Assembly (NCBI GenBank): GCA_947629645.1
Contig: CANREV010000012.1
Location: 1 to 64,000 of the forward strand
From: an uncultured Acetatifactor sp.
GTDB lineage: Bacteria; Bacillota; Clostridia; Lachnospirales; Lachnospiraceae
Length of the DNA stretch: 64,000 nucleotides
Reading direction: 5' to 3'
Made by a program: the position numbers and the translations under genes. The notes under the pieces were generated by a model. It searched no databases, had not been told where the DNA came from, and was given only the letters and a program-made list of their open reading frames with translations. Each line of letters starts with the position of its first letter. Positions within the stretch are counted from its first letter, which is position 1. Below, in pieces: positions 8,210-16,820 of the stretch.

Positions 8210-9241
8210 TCAAGACTCCAGAATCAGCGCATGAGCAATTCCCGGAACGCTTTTCCCTTCGTTAAAGCTGGTTTTTGAAAGCAGCGCCCCTGTAGGCATG
8301 AACAAAACTTTTTTCCAGTTTTGTTCCTCCAGCTGTTTTAAAATGTAGGCTGACAATGTCACCGCACTGCATCCGCATCCGCTTCCCCCGGCGTGAGTAT
8401 CCTGAGTTTCCCCGTCAAAGATTTCAATTCCGCAGTCCATATGGCGGGAAGAGATATCGTATCCCTTATCTTTTAGCAGATCGATCAGAACGGTCTGACC
8501 CACTTTTCCCAGATCTCCTGTGATGATCTTATCGTAATCCGAAGGTTGACTTCCAAAGTCAATAAAATGCTGTTCCAAAGTTGACGCTGCCGCCGGCGCC
8601 ATACAGGCGCCCATATTCATGGAGTCTTTCAGGCCGTAATCTACGATCTTTCCGACCGTCATGCCTGTCACTTTTGCTCTTGCTCTCTCTCCATATGAAG
8701 CCAGTGCGTCTTCATTTCCCAATACAAACGCGCCGCTGCCGGTCACTGTCCATGTGGCCGACAAAGGCCGCTGGTTTCCGTATTCCAGCGGAAAACGAAA
8801 CTCCTTCTCCGCGCTGGCGAAATGGCTGGAGGTGACACAGACAACTCTCTCCGCAAATCCCCCCGCTATGGTAATGACTCCCATAGTCAATGATTCCCCA
8901 CAGGTAGAACATGCCCCATATACACCCAGTAGTGGTATCTGATATGTTGAAATACCAAATGATGTGGCTATGGATTGACCGAGTAAGTCACCCGCAAAGA
9001 TAAATTTCACATCCTCCGGTTTTACTTTCGCCTTTTCCAGCGCCAGTTGGACAGCCGTTTTTTGAAGGCTGCTTTCCGCTTCCTCCCAACTCTCACATCC
9101 AAACATATCATCGCTGCCTACCATATCGAACAACAACCCCAAAGGCCCCTGCCCTTCCTTCGTACCTACAATGCTTCCGCTGTTCAAAATATAAACAGGT
9201 TTCTCCGGTTTAACGCTTGCCTTTCCCAAATTCTGACTCAT
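8210..9241 (-). CDS. spoVAD: stage V sporulation protein AD
   Basis: SpoVAD is a thiolase-fold protein that binds dipicolinic acid and helps SpoVA load it into the forespore. The 343-residue sequence shows IVGTKEGQGPLG, GDLLGQSIATSFG, the GACSTCGESL segment in the position of the thiolase nucleophile, and HAGGSGCGCSAVTLSAY near the C-terminus. GGAGGATTTTTT precedes the ATG. Upstream, GAATA-N18-GATAATG is only a weak match to a sigma-G promoter. spoVAC, its usual upstream neighbour, is found about 52 kb away at 61525. Confidence 0.95.
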   Translation of the reverse strand: MSQNLGKASVKPEKPVYILNSGSIVGTKEGQGPLGLLFDMVGSDDMFGCESWEEAESSLQKTAVQLALEKAKVKPEDVKFIFAGDLLGQSIATSFGISTYQIPLLGVYGACSTCGESLTMGVITIAGGFAERVVCVTSSHFASAEKEFRFPLEYGNQRPLSATWTVTGSGAFVLGNEDALASYGERARAKVTGMTVGKIVDYGLKDSMNMGACMAPAAASTLEQHFIDFGSQPSDYDKIITGDLGKVGQTVLIDLLKDKGYDISSRHMDCGIEIFDGETQDTHAGGSGCGCSAVTLSAYILKQLEEQNWKKVLFMPTGALLSKTSFNEGKSVPGIAHALILES

Positions 9242-9358
9242 AAAAAATCCTCCAGACAAAGAATAATGTTTTTGTCATTATCCCCTGTCCGGAAGATTAT
9301 TATTCGGCTGCATGAAACCGTATACTCATGTTTTGACCGCTCCGACTGCTTTTCGTTG

Positions 9359-10510
9359 TTATTCTACTGTATAAACATAACTGCTGACCACATACAGAAC
9401 CTCGCCGTTATATTCCACTCTCGACCACCCGGCATCGGGACTGTATCCCGTCCGGTGAAGTACTTCGCCGTTGCTGATCTGGCAGCGGACAGTAGATTCT
9501 CCCTCGGAAGTGCTTGGCTCTGTTCTCAGATTAACATATTCCTTAGGCGTGACATTATCGCTCACATCTGTAAAAAGGATGATCCTTCCATCCAGGGTAT
9601 TGACTCTGTTTGGATCAGCCGTCTGAACGGGAGGCTGATATGTCAAATCCACGGTCAGATACTGCGACACTGCATAAACGGTCTGACCATTATATTCAAG
9701 CCTTGTCCATCCCGTGTCGGCATTGACTCCCGTGCGAGTCAGAACCTCGCCGTTTTGAGCCTGCGCTACAATATTGTCCGCATCTAACGTACTGGGTTCC
9801 GAACGCAGATTGACCACATCCTTAGGCGTAACGCTTTCCTCAATCGCAGTAAATGTCATATCCGAAGTACCGGAAACCGGTTCCTGCACCGGAAGCTGCG
9901 TCTCGTCTTTCGGAGAAGATGTGGGGGCATTGGATGCGCCTGAAGAAGGTGACGTTTGCGCATTGGCTGAAGGTACAGAGCCTGGCGAAGTCCCTGCTCC
10001 CAGAGAGGAAGCCTGGTTTGTCCCATCATCCGCGGCAGGCTCCGAAGCCGGATACGATGGATCTGTGCCACTCTCTGACAGCGCCGGATCATCCATCGCA
10101 GGATCCGTTCCTGACGGCTTTGAGGAATCCTGATCCGTATCCTGTATTGGCCGGGATTTTGAATCATCCGCGATGATAACACCCGAACTCTGCTCCGCGC
10201 CCGCCAGACTTTCACCTTCCGACTTGTCCAAATGGGTAAAATGCCACAAAACGGCACATATGACAGCCGCTAAAAAGACCAGTCCCACAAAAGCCGCCGC
10301 CATAACCCAGGGATTGGAAGATGCGTCCTCTTCTTCCGAATAATCTTCTGGCTCCAACTCTTCCCAGTCCCCGCTTTCCGGTTGTCCGCTGCCTTTTCCC
10401 TGACCGGAACCTCTTCGTGAAAAGTTTTTTCGATCATCCTGCTCCTCAAAGATCTTCTCCTCAAGCTTTTTTGCCAGTTCTTCTACATTTTCCTCTTTCT
10501 TTTCTTCCAT
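9359..10510 (-). CDS. membrane-anchored protein with two bacterial SH3 domains
   Basis: A 383-residue single-pass protein. The N-terminal 70 residues are highly charged and cytoplasmic; a membrane segment (VMAAAFVGLVFLAAVICAV) lies near residues 72-95; a long Ser/Pro/Thr/Asp-rich linker follows to about residue 220. Two SH3b repeats end the protein, each with a V(T)PK..VNLR(S/T)EPST start and a GW(T/S)R(L/V)EYNG core. SH3b domains usually bind peptidoglycan peptides, so a wall-contacting role outside the membrane is inferred. It follows trpS by 47 nt, behind GGAG, and is probably co-transcribed with it. There is no catalytic domain. Confidence 0.85.
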   Translation of the reverse strand: MEEKKEENVEELAKKLEEKIFEEQDDRKNFSRRGSGQGKGSGQPESGDWEELEPEDYSEEEDASSNPWVMAAAFVGLVFLAAVICAVLWHFTHLDKSEGESLAGAEQSSGVIIADDSKSRPIQDTDQDSSKPSGTDPAMDDPALSESGTDPSYPASEPAADDGTNQASSLGAGTSPGSVPSANAQTSPSSGASNAPTSSPKDETQLPVQEPVSGTSDMTFTAIEESVTPKDVVNLRSEPSTLDADNIVAQAQNGEVLTRTGVNADTGWTRLEYNGQTVYAVSQYLTVDLTYQPPVQTADPNRVNTLDGRIILFTDVSDNVTPKEYVNLRTEPSTSEGESTVRCQISNGEVLHRTGYSPDAGWSRVEYNGEVLYVVSSYVYTVE

Positions 10511-10557
10511 ATCGATCTCCAATCCGCATCTCTTTGCGCCATCTGAGCTTTCATCTG

Positions 10558-11649
10558 TCAGGCTTCATAGCCGTACTTTTCACTCTGTGACCGGATCAGC
10601 TCCTGATCTTCAAAATAATTGATCTTCATGGCGCTTTTCACCTCGGAAAGCGTCTGTGCCGCCACTTCTCTGGCAGCATCGCTTCCTTTCTTTAACACAT
10701 CGTAGATCGCGGGAATATCCTTTTCCAATTCCTTTCTCCGGTTGCGGATAGGCTCCAGGGTCTCCTGCATGATATTATTCAGGAACTTCTTCACCTTTAC
10801 ATCTCCCAGACCGCCGCGGACATAGTGCGCTTTCAGCTCATCCAGGTTTGGATACTCCGGCAGATACCGTTCAAAATGCTCCGGTCTGCAGAACGCATCC
10901 AGATAAGTAAACACAGTATTTCCCTCCAAATGTCCGGGATCGCTTACCTGCAAATGCTGAGGATCCGTATACATACTCATAATCTTTGCCCGTACTTCAT
11001 CTGCGCTGTCCGCCAGATAAATGCAGTTTCCGAGAGACTTACTCATCTTTGCCTTCCCGTCAATGCCCGGCAGTCTCATGCAAGCCTCATTTTCCGGCAA
11101 AAGCGCCTTGGGCTCCGCCAAAACAGGCGCATATACCGTATTAAATTTATGCACGATCTCTCTGGTCTGCTCAATCATAGGAAGCTGGTCATCGCCAACA
11201 GGCACGGTAGTCGCCTTAAAAGCCGTGATATCGGCCGCCTGACTAATAGGATAGGTAAAAAAGCCCACCGGTATACTGGCTTCAAAATTGCGCATCTGAA
11301 TCTCGCTCTTTACCGTAGGATTGCGCTGCAGTCTGGCAACAGTCACTAAATCCATGTAATAAAATGTGAGCTCGCAAAGCTCCGAAATTTGGGACTGAAT
11401 GAGCAGAGTGGACTTTGCGGGGTCCAGCCCGCAGGACATATAATCCAATGCCACTTCAATGATATTCTGCCGCACTTTGTCCGGATTTTCGATATTGTCC
11501 GTCAAAGCCTGTGCATCGGCGATCATGATAAACGTCTTTTTATATTCCCCTGAATCCTGTAATTCAACGCGTCTGCGCAGCGAGCCCACATAATGGCCCA
11601 CATGCAGTCTGCCAGTAGGCCTGTCTCCGGTTAAAATAATCTTATCCAT
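10558..11649 (-). CDS. trpS: tryptophan--tRNA ligase
   Basis: A class I aminoacyl-tRNA synthetase that charges tRNA-Trp. The 363-residue protein has the HIGH-type motif ([11 protein letters not shown] near residue 15) and the KMSKS loop (KMSKSLGN near residue 200). GGAGATAAAT precedes the ATG at 11649. The 98-nt upstream gap has no recognisable T-box, so the common tRNA-dependent control of such genes is not seen here. The downstream SH3 membrane protein is likely in the same transcript. Confidence 0.96.
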   Translation of the reverse strand: MDKIILTGDRPTGRLHVGHYVGSLRRRVELQDSGEYKKTFIMIADAQALTDNIENPDKVRQNIIEVALDYMSCGLDPAKSTLLIQSQISELCELTFYYMDLVTVARLQRNPTVKSEIQMRNFEASIPVGFFTYPISQAADITAFKATTVPVGDDQLPMIEQTREIVHKFNTVYAPVLAEPKALLPENEACMRLPGIDGKAKMSKSLGNCIYLADSADEVRAKIMSMYTDPQHLQVSDPGHLEGNTVFTYLDAFCRPEHFERYLPEYPNLDELKAHYVRGGLGDVKVKKFLNNIMQETLEPIRNRRKELEKDIPAIYDVLKKGSDAAREVAAQTLSEVKSAMKINYFEDQELIRSQSEKYGYEA

Positions 11650-11747
11650 ATTTATCTCCATTCTGTTATTTTAATATCAGTTCCGCACATCTGTATCGTC
11701 ATGCTGCTTCCGGCCCCTTGCGGCAGGTCCGGACTGTTATCATTTTA

Positions 11748-12200
11748 TCACGCTTTCTTTCTCAGGCAAACCATTTTTTTGAAAAAAGCGCACACACGCA
11801 TGACGGGCATCCTCACCGGACGCAGAAACAGCCAGATACCCGCTGCAATTCGATATACCGGATTTTCCGTTGAATAGGTTTTACCCTTCCGCACAAAGCC
11901 AGTCAGAACGCCAATCAGCTGTGATTTTTCCAAAGGCCCCTCCACTTCATCCTGATTGTCACCCACCATATAAAACCCTTCCGGTCTGCGTTTACAGATC
12001 CGGTGCAATACCAGGATTCCCCCGCTCCTGCGGTACAAAACTACATCTCCCCGCTTCAGCTTCTCCACACAGACCGGCGCGATCACTGCCTGGTCCCTCT
12101 CCGGCACAAACATTGGATACATACTGTAGCCCTGTGGAGCGATCTGGATCGTTTTCCCTTCTGCTAACAGTTTTTCCACATCCGCCTTCTGTTTCTCCAT
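11748..12200 (-). CDS. ER-type (SipW-like) signal peptidase, S24/S26 family
   Basis: A 150-residue membrane-associated serine peptidase. Ser26 in GYSMYPMF is the expected nucleophile. The second signature is KRGDVVLY ... LVLHRI, where His66 replaces the lysine of prokaryotic-type signal peptidases; this is the ER/SipW type, which uses a Ser-His pair. GDNQDE (80-85) is the usual third box. Hydrophobicity is concentrated in the C-terminal third (residues 117-145) rather than at the N-terminus. It is divergent from the PqqD-HprK gene and close to two leader-bearing secreted-type proteins, so it is a candidate for trimming their leaders. AAGGATGACGGGAA precedes the ATG. Confidence 0.8.
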   Translation of the reverse strand: MEKQKADVEKLLAEGKTIQIAPQGYSMYPMFVPERDQAVIAPVCVEKLKRGDVVLYRRSGGILVLHRICKRRPEGFYMVGDNQDEVEGPLEKSQLIGVLTGFVRKGKTYSTENPVYRIAAGIWLFLRPVRMPVMRVCAFFKKMVCLRKKA

Positions 12201-12504
12201 TTCCCGTCATCCTTCCCAGCGTCTGACAACGCACATACTGCTATTGCCCGACACAGCTCTTCTCTTTTCTGGCTGAGTCTCCCGTTTCCAGTCGGCAAAC
12301 CCCGCAGTCGTAACATTTCATCCTTCGGCTAGACGGTTCCCCGCGGCCTTCTATCGTCCAACCTATTGTAGCATTTCCCTTGAAAGAATGCTATAATAAG
12401 ATAGCAAAGAATCTCAGGTCAGGTCTGATCCGGAAGTCATATGGCTAAACTGGCACGGAAGGAAATAAAAAGAAGGATCCACGGGGAGGCGGGAAACAGG
12501 GAAA
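12201..12504. other. divergent intergenic region before the PqqD-HprK gene
   Basis: This region holds a TATAAT element (12392-12397) on the plus strand, overlapped by a perfect inverted repeat TAGCATT-N11-AATGCTA (12369-12393). No consensus -35 stands at 17 nt, which would suit a regulated promoter. I see no other gene or RNA in it. Confidence 0.5.
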
Positions 12505-13797
12505 ATGCAAAGGCACAAAGAATTCGGACTGTTTGAAATCGCGGGCGTACCCTATCTGCTGCCCTTCGGACAACAGATCGCTGACCACAAAAGAGGCGTC
12601 CGTATCAACGATACCGGCAGATACATCTGGCAATTGCTGGGAGAAAACCTTACCATGGATGAGCTTTCCACACGCTTTCTCGCTCATTATGAGGCTTCCG
12701 GCCCGGAAATTCCTCAGCTTAAAGATGATCTGAAACAATTTCTTGAATTGCTTGACAGCTACGGCCTGCTGCAAAAAACGGTTTGTCCCGAATCGGACAG
12801 TTCTGAAAACCATCTGTCGAAAGCTGAATTACAACTCTTGTCAAAACTGCCGGATGACCGCGGCACACTATCAAAAAGCGATGCCGCTCCAGTCCGCTTT
12901 GGCGATTTTGACCACACTGATGAACCTATACAGCGATACCTTACCATCGGTGGGATGACACTGCTGCTTATCGGTCCCAAAGAAGCCTTTGCAGAGGAAT
13001 TGGAAGCCTTTGAAACTGCTTCCCCCTCCTCTGTGGATCAGACTGTCACAGTAATCAGCCATGCCCCCACCATGCAGCCCACAGGCAGACTTTTGATACA
13101 AAACGCAGAGTTATCCGTGATTCAGGGAGAATCCCACTATCTTTTTCTGTTTCCTGCTGCAGGCGAACTCTATGGGGCACAGCTTTCCCTGGACGGAAAA
13201 AAAGCCGTTTACTATTGTAAACCGCCCTACACCGAAGCGCTGCGTCAGGATCTGTTCCATGCGATCCGTCTTTCCTTTCTCTATCTTGCCCAGCTAAACG
13301 ACATGATAATCCTGCATTCCGCCTCCCTGCTCTATCGGGACAAAGCATGGCTGTTTTCCGGTCATTCCGGCGCGGGGAAGTCTACGCACACTCATCTCTG
13401 GAAAGAAGCGTTTGACGTTCCCCTGATCAACGGCGATCTCAATCTTCTATCGATGAGAGGGGACCGCCCCGTAGTCCACGGCCTTCCCTGGTGTGGTACT
13501 TCGGGAATTTCAGATACCCGTACCTATCCTTTGGGCGGTATCTTTCTAATAAAGAAATCATCTCAAAATCAGGCCGTCACCCTTTCTCAGGATCAGGCGC
13601 AGCTTCTGGTAACCCAGCGCCTGATTTCACCAAACTGGACGGAAGCTATGGTGGCAGAAAATCTCCGGCTTACCGCTAAAATGGCGCCCCACATTCTGAT
13701 CAACAGATTATACTGCACGAAAGACCCAGAGGCTGCCAATACGGCCAGACAGGCGATTGATGATTATTTAGATACGCAAAATGGCGAGAGACTTTAA
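12505..13797 (+). CDS. PqqD-like / HPr-kinase-like fusion protein
   Basis: A 430-residue cytosolic protein. Residues 1-90 form a PqqD-like domain (winged helix) with RINDTGRYIWQLLGE, MDELSTRF and LKQFLELLDSYGLL; PqqD domains bind leader peptides of ribosomally made, modified peptides. The C-terminal half resembles HPr kinase/phosphorylase, with the P-loop GHSGAGKST near residues 286-294 and INGDLNLL after it. Proteins of this kind occur with PF14907 nucleotidyltransferases (one lies at 22723) and with leader-bearing substrates. I infer that it recognises the shared leader of the two proteins at 15680-16695 and may phosphorylate or otherwise act on them. Its stop overlaps the convergent ABC gene by 4 bases. 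Confidence 0.82.
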   Translation: MQRHKEFGLFEIAGVPYLLPFGQQIADHKRGVRINDTGRYIWQLLGENLTMDELSTRFLAHYEASGPEIPQLKDDLKQFLELLDSYGLLQKTVCPESDSSENHLSKAELQLLSKLPDDRGTLSKSDAAPVRFGDFDHTDEPIQRYLTIGGMTLLLIGPKEAFAEELEAFETASPSSVDQTVTVISHAPTMQPTGRLLIQNAELSVIQGESHYLFLFPAAGELYGAQLSLDGKKAVYYCKPPYTEALRQDLFHAIRLSFLYLAQLNDMIILHSASLLYRDKAWLFSGHSGAGKSTHTHLWKEAFDVPLINGDLNLLSMRGDRPVVHGLPWCGTSGISDTRTYPLGGIFLIKKSSQNQAVTLSQDQAQLLVTQRLISPNWTEAMVAENLRLTAKMAPHILINRLYCTKDPEAANTARQAIDDYLDTQNGERL

Positions 13798-15590
13798 AAG
13801 CCTCTCACCATCTCATCTATCTCATCCCTGTTTAAAAGTACGCACTTTTTGTCCCTGATTGCGTATACCCTTGTGCAGGCTTCCAGAACCGTTGGACGGT
13901 GGGTGGTGACCACACAGGTTCTGGGATAGCTGTCCCGCATAATATTTTTCAGCACTCTCCGCTCCGTTGCCACATCCAGCGCCGAAGTCGCCTCATCCAG
14001 CAATAAGATCGGCGAATTTCGCAAAAGCGCCCTTGCAATGGAAAGACGCTGAGCCTGTCCCTCCGAAAATCCGCCGCCGCGCTCTTTGATCTGGCTGTCA
14101 ATTCCCTCCGGAAGCTTCTCCACAAAATCCCATGCGCAGGCCAGCTTCAGCGCCTCCACAATCTCCTCATCGGTGGCGTCCGGTTTTACATTTCGCATAT
14201 TTTCCGCGATGGTTCCCGAAAACATAGTATTCCCCTGAGGCACATAGGAAAACAGTTTTCTGGTGGCAGGCGTCAGAGGGATTTTTTCCATTGAATTCCC
14301 ACCCCGGCCGTCTTCCTCTTTTTTTGGTCCGCCACAGAGCACAGCCTCCCCGCCCTGGGACTGCATCAAAGACAGCATCACCCGGATCATGGTAGTCTTT
14401 CCCTCTCCGGAGGGGCCCACCAAAGCTATGATCTCATGAGGATAGACTTCCAGCGAGGCTTTGGCGAACACCTGGTTTCCATTCTGATAAGCATACTCCA
14501 TGTCACGGATCTCCATACCGATCCCCTGACTGCGGTATTTCTCCCAAAAGGCTGTCACTTCTTCCCCATGGCTGTAATCTTCTCTGGGCATTTCCACAAT
14601 ATCCATCAGACGTCCCGCGGAAGTGGTCAGACCAATGGCAGAAGGCACCAGGGAAGTGAGGTTATGCAGCGTCCCCGTCAGCGTGCCGGACAGCCCCAGA
14701 AACATCGTCATGGTACCGTAACTGATAGACCCGCTCCACACTCGGTATATGCCCCAGCCGTAAGCGGCATAGGAGACCAGCATTCCCACCACAGATAACA
14801 ATATAGACGTTCCCATGGACATTTTCTGGAAACTCAGCCGCATAGCGATAAATTCTTTCTGAAACCCTTTCAGCTTCTCCACATAAAACTGAATCAGATC
14901 AAAAGCTTTGATCGTCTGGATATTGGAAAAGGTTTCCTGATTAAATCCTGACATTTTTGCACCCATTGCGGCGCTTTTTTTGTTATTATTTACCATGCGG
15001 TTCATCAGGGTCTTTGACAAAAGCAGACTCACCGGCATTCCAAGAAAAGCAAACACCGCAAAAGTCCAGTCATAATAGATTACCATTGCAAAAGCGGTAA
15101 CAAAGCGGAACGTAAAAACCGCTAAATTAGGCAAAAAATTCAATACTCCGCCGGATATATTAGAAGCGTCCGATCCCCATCTGGTCAACAGATCACCTGT
15201 GTGATAATTGGTAAGGGATTCCCAATCCGTCACCAAAATCTTCTCAAATATATCCGATTTGATCTCCGCATCCACCTTCATACTGATATAGCTGGAGGCG
15301 TAATCTGATAGCTTATATAATAAAGTATTGCCAATTCCCAATCCGATCATAATGCAAAATGTCCGGATTACCATGCCCGTCTGATGTCCTGTGATAATAT
15401 CGACCAAGTCTCTGGAAACCAGACTGGATCCCAAGGATACTACAGAAGTAAACATTCCCAAAAGAGTATACAATATCATGATCAACCAGTACCTTCTCAC
15501 ATACTGGTAAATCCATTTTGTCTGTATCCACATTTCCTGAACGCGGCCTGCTTTAATCCTTCCAATGATAAAAAGCAATTTTTCTTTCAT
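13794..15590 (-). CDS. ABC exporter (membrane and ATPase domains fused)
   Basis: A 598-residue half-transporter that would work as a homodimer in the membrane. Six membrane segments lie between about residues 30 and 310; the ATPase domain starts near 350. It has Walker A GPSGEGKTT near 390, a non-standard signature FSEGQAQRLS near 507 in place of LSGGQ, and Walker B ILLLDEATSALD near 527. There is no N-terminal C39 peptidase domain, so any leader cleavage must be done by another enzyme. It lies downstream of the two leader-bearing proteins, separated by a terminator, and is probably their exporter. GGGAGACCTT precedes the ATG at 15590. Confidence 0.9.
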   Translation of the reverse strand: MKEKLLFIIGRIKAGRVQEMWIQTKWIYQYVRRYWLIMILYTLLGMFTSVVSLGSSLVSRDLVDIITGHQTGMVIRTFCIMIGLGIGNTLLYKLSDYASSYISMKVDAEIKSDIFEKILVTDWESLTNYHTGDLLTRWGSDASNISGGVLNFLPNLAVFTFRFVTAFAMVIYYDWTFAVFAFLGMPVSLLLSKTLMNRMVNNNKKSAAMGAKMSGFNQETFSNIQTIKAFDLIQFYVEKLKGFQKEFIAMRLSFQKMSMGTSILLSVVGMLVSYAAYGWGIYRVWSGSISYGTMTMFLGLSGTLTGTLHNLTSLVPSAIGLTTSAGRLMDIVEMPREDYSHGEEVTAFWEKYRSQGIGMEIRDMEYAYQNGNQVFAKASLEVYPHEIIALVGPSGEGKTTMIRVMLSLMQSQGGEAVLCGGPKKEEDGRGGNSMEKIPLTPATRKLFSYVPQGNTMFSGTIAENMRNVKPDATDEEIVEALKLACAWDFVEKLPEGIDSQIKERGGGFSEGQAQRLSIARALLRNSPILLLDEATSALDVATERRVLKNIMRDSYPRTCVVTTHRPTVLEACTRVYAIRDKKCVLLNRDEIDEMVRGF

Positions 15591-15613
15591 AAGGTCTCCC
15601 TTTTCCCTTATGT

Positions 15614-15647
15614 AAAAACAGCACCGCCTGCATAGCAAGCGATGCTG
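15614..15647 (-). terminator. terminator between the leader-bearing gene pair and the ABC exporter
   Basis: On the minus strand CAGCATCGC (15647-15639) pairs with GCGGTGCTG (15627-15619), nine pairs including one G-U, followed by TTTTT. It lies 33 nt past the second small gene and 24 nt before the ABC start. It should keep exporter levels well below those of the two small proteins, with readthrough supplying the exporter. Confidence 0.8.
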
Positions 15648-15679
15648 CCAAACATCTGTCGTCTGTTTGTTAATCGTGA

Positions 15680-16129
15680 TCAATCAAATCCGCCCTGAAC
15701 ATTGACCGCATGGGTACAGGTAATGCCACTGCTTATAACATCAATCGTCTTATAATTATTCGACCAGATTTTTAACAGTGTGTTAAAGTTATCTCCAGAA
15801 TAATAAGCGTTTGCATGGCTCTCACGCGTCAGCGTTACAGTACTCCCACTTACAGACGCCGTAAATCCCTCAAATTCTGCGGATGTTACTGTGTCAGAAA
15901 ATACAACCGTAACAACAGTCTTCGTGGAAATGTGGGTAACATTCTGACTATGCGTTGCCGCTACACGGAAAGTGCAATAACCGCCTGCATCCGACTGATC
16001 CTTTGTAACGCTCACTGTCCAGCAATCAGATGATGTCTCTCCGTCAGCGGTAGTAGCACCGCTTGCCGCATACACGCCCTCAGCCAACTCCTCGTTTGCA
16101 AGAACGATAGGCTTTACATAACTTTTCAT
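15680..16129 (-). CDS. leader-bearing small secreted-type protein (beta-sandwich-like), paralogue 2
   Basis: A 149-residue protein whose first 24 residues match those of the neighbouring gene at about 17 positions: K, Y, KP and VL, then NEEL, EG, Y and ASG. This segment is not hydrophobic, so it is not a Sec signal; it resembles the leader of an exported, processed peptide. The rest is Ser/Thr/Val-rich alternating beta sequence with three cysteines (in DCWTV, YCTFRV and ITCTH), a VSGSTVTLT stretch and a LLKIWSNN segment, giving the look of a carbohydrate-binding-module-type sandwich. GAGGATGAGGAT precedes the ATG. It shares the promoter at 16761 and ends before a terminator. Function unknown. 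Confidence 0.75.
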   Translation of the reverse strand: MKSYVKPIVLANEELAEGVYAASGATTADGETSSDCWTVSVTKDQSDAGGYCTFRVAATHSQNVTHISTKTVVTVVFSDTVTSAEFEGFTASVSGSTVTLTRESHANAYYSGDNFNTLLKIWSNNYKTIDVISSGITCTHAVNVQGGFD

Positions 16130-16293
16130 ATCCTCATCCTCATTTCTACACTGTTTTGTTTGTTCACCGGAGCCTGTGAACACAGTGTAACCACAAACTC
16201 CATCTATCTCATTAGCAAGTTACTTATGCCTGACTTGGAAGCTTATCTAAAACAACGCGCATGCGCATTATTTTCATCAGATTACGCAATACA

Positions 16294-16695
16294 TCATCTT
16301 ACTTCAACAAAATCACTATCATATGAAACAACAAGCTGAATCTCAATGGCGCTTCCTGCCGCAATCGTTCCGCCTTCCCCCGGCGTGATCGTAATCGTAT
16401 CTCCGCTCAAAGAAGCGCTGGCCTGATAACTATTATAAATCTGTGCATTGGTTGCATGTCCGGAAGCTACCGAAAGGTTAACCTTCCAATCCGTCATATT
16501 CTCGCTTCCGCTGTTAGCCACTGTCACAGTATATGAATTTACCTTATAATACTCGTGACCCTCCGAATCCAATCTCACGCCGGATACCGATACGCCGGTA
16601 CCTGCTGCTCCGCCGCTATTATCACCGCTGGCTGTATAAATACCCTCTGTCAATTCTTCATTTACCAACACCATTGGCTTTATGTAATCTTTCAA
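16294..16695 (-). CDS. leader-bearing small secreted-type protein (CBM2-like), paralogue 1
   Basis: A 133-residue protein starting with TTG behind a strong GGGAGGAGG site 10 nt upstream. Residues 1-24 are the same leader-like segment as in the next gene, ending EGIYTASG. After a Gly-rich joint, residues 34-133 resemble a CBM2-type beta-sandwich: NSYTVTVANSGSENMTDWKV with the conserved tryptophan, SLSGDTITITPGEGG and AAGSAIEIQLVVS. The ASG at the end of the leader fits the small-residue -3/-1 rule of signal peptidases. It is the first gene after a consensus promoter, so it should be made in large amounts. Its fold is inferred by eye only, and its role is unknown. Confidence 0.78.
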   Translation of the reverse strand: MKDYIKPMVLVNEELTEGIYTASGDNSGGAAGTGVSVSGVRLDSEGHEYYKVNSYTVTVANSGSENMTDWKVNLSVASGHATNAQIYNSYQASASLSGDTITITPGEGGTIAAGSAIEIQLVVSYDSDFVEVR

Positions 16696-16760
16696 AGTAT
16701 AAATACCTCCTCCCTAATCAAAACCCCATAAAATTTTCTTAGTAATCTACGATTATTTTC

Positions 16761-16790
16761 ATTATAAGTCCAGAGGTCAAAATATGTCAA
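16761..16790 (-). promoter_or_regulatory. consensus promoter of the leader-bearing gene pair
   Basis: On the minus strand TTGACA (16790-16785), an 18-nt spacer and TATAAT (16766-16761) are both perfect hexamers, about 65 nt before the TTG start at 16695. It is among the strongest-looking promoters in the window. Confidence 0.88.
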
Positions 16791-16820
16791 CCGATTTTTC
16801 ACTATATTCTCAACAAAAGT

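Noticed and set aside
11650-11747. A T-box leader before trpS.
   Set aside because: The gap is only 98 bases and no AGGGTGGnACCGCG-like core or terminator/antiterminator pair was found.
12441-12536. A 31-codon ORF (MAKLARKEIKRR...) overlapping the start of the PqqD-HprK gene in another frame, considered as a leader peptide.
   Set aside because: Its ribosome binding site is weak (GGAAG), its composition is unremarkable, and no terminator or alternative stem follows it.
16195-16293. GCGCATGCGC palindrome between the two leader-bearing genes as a terminator.
   Set aside because: It is a self-complementary 10-mer with no room for a loop and no T-run after it on the coding strand.
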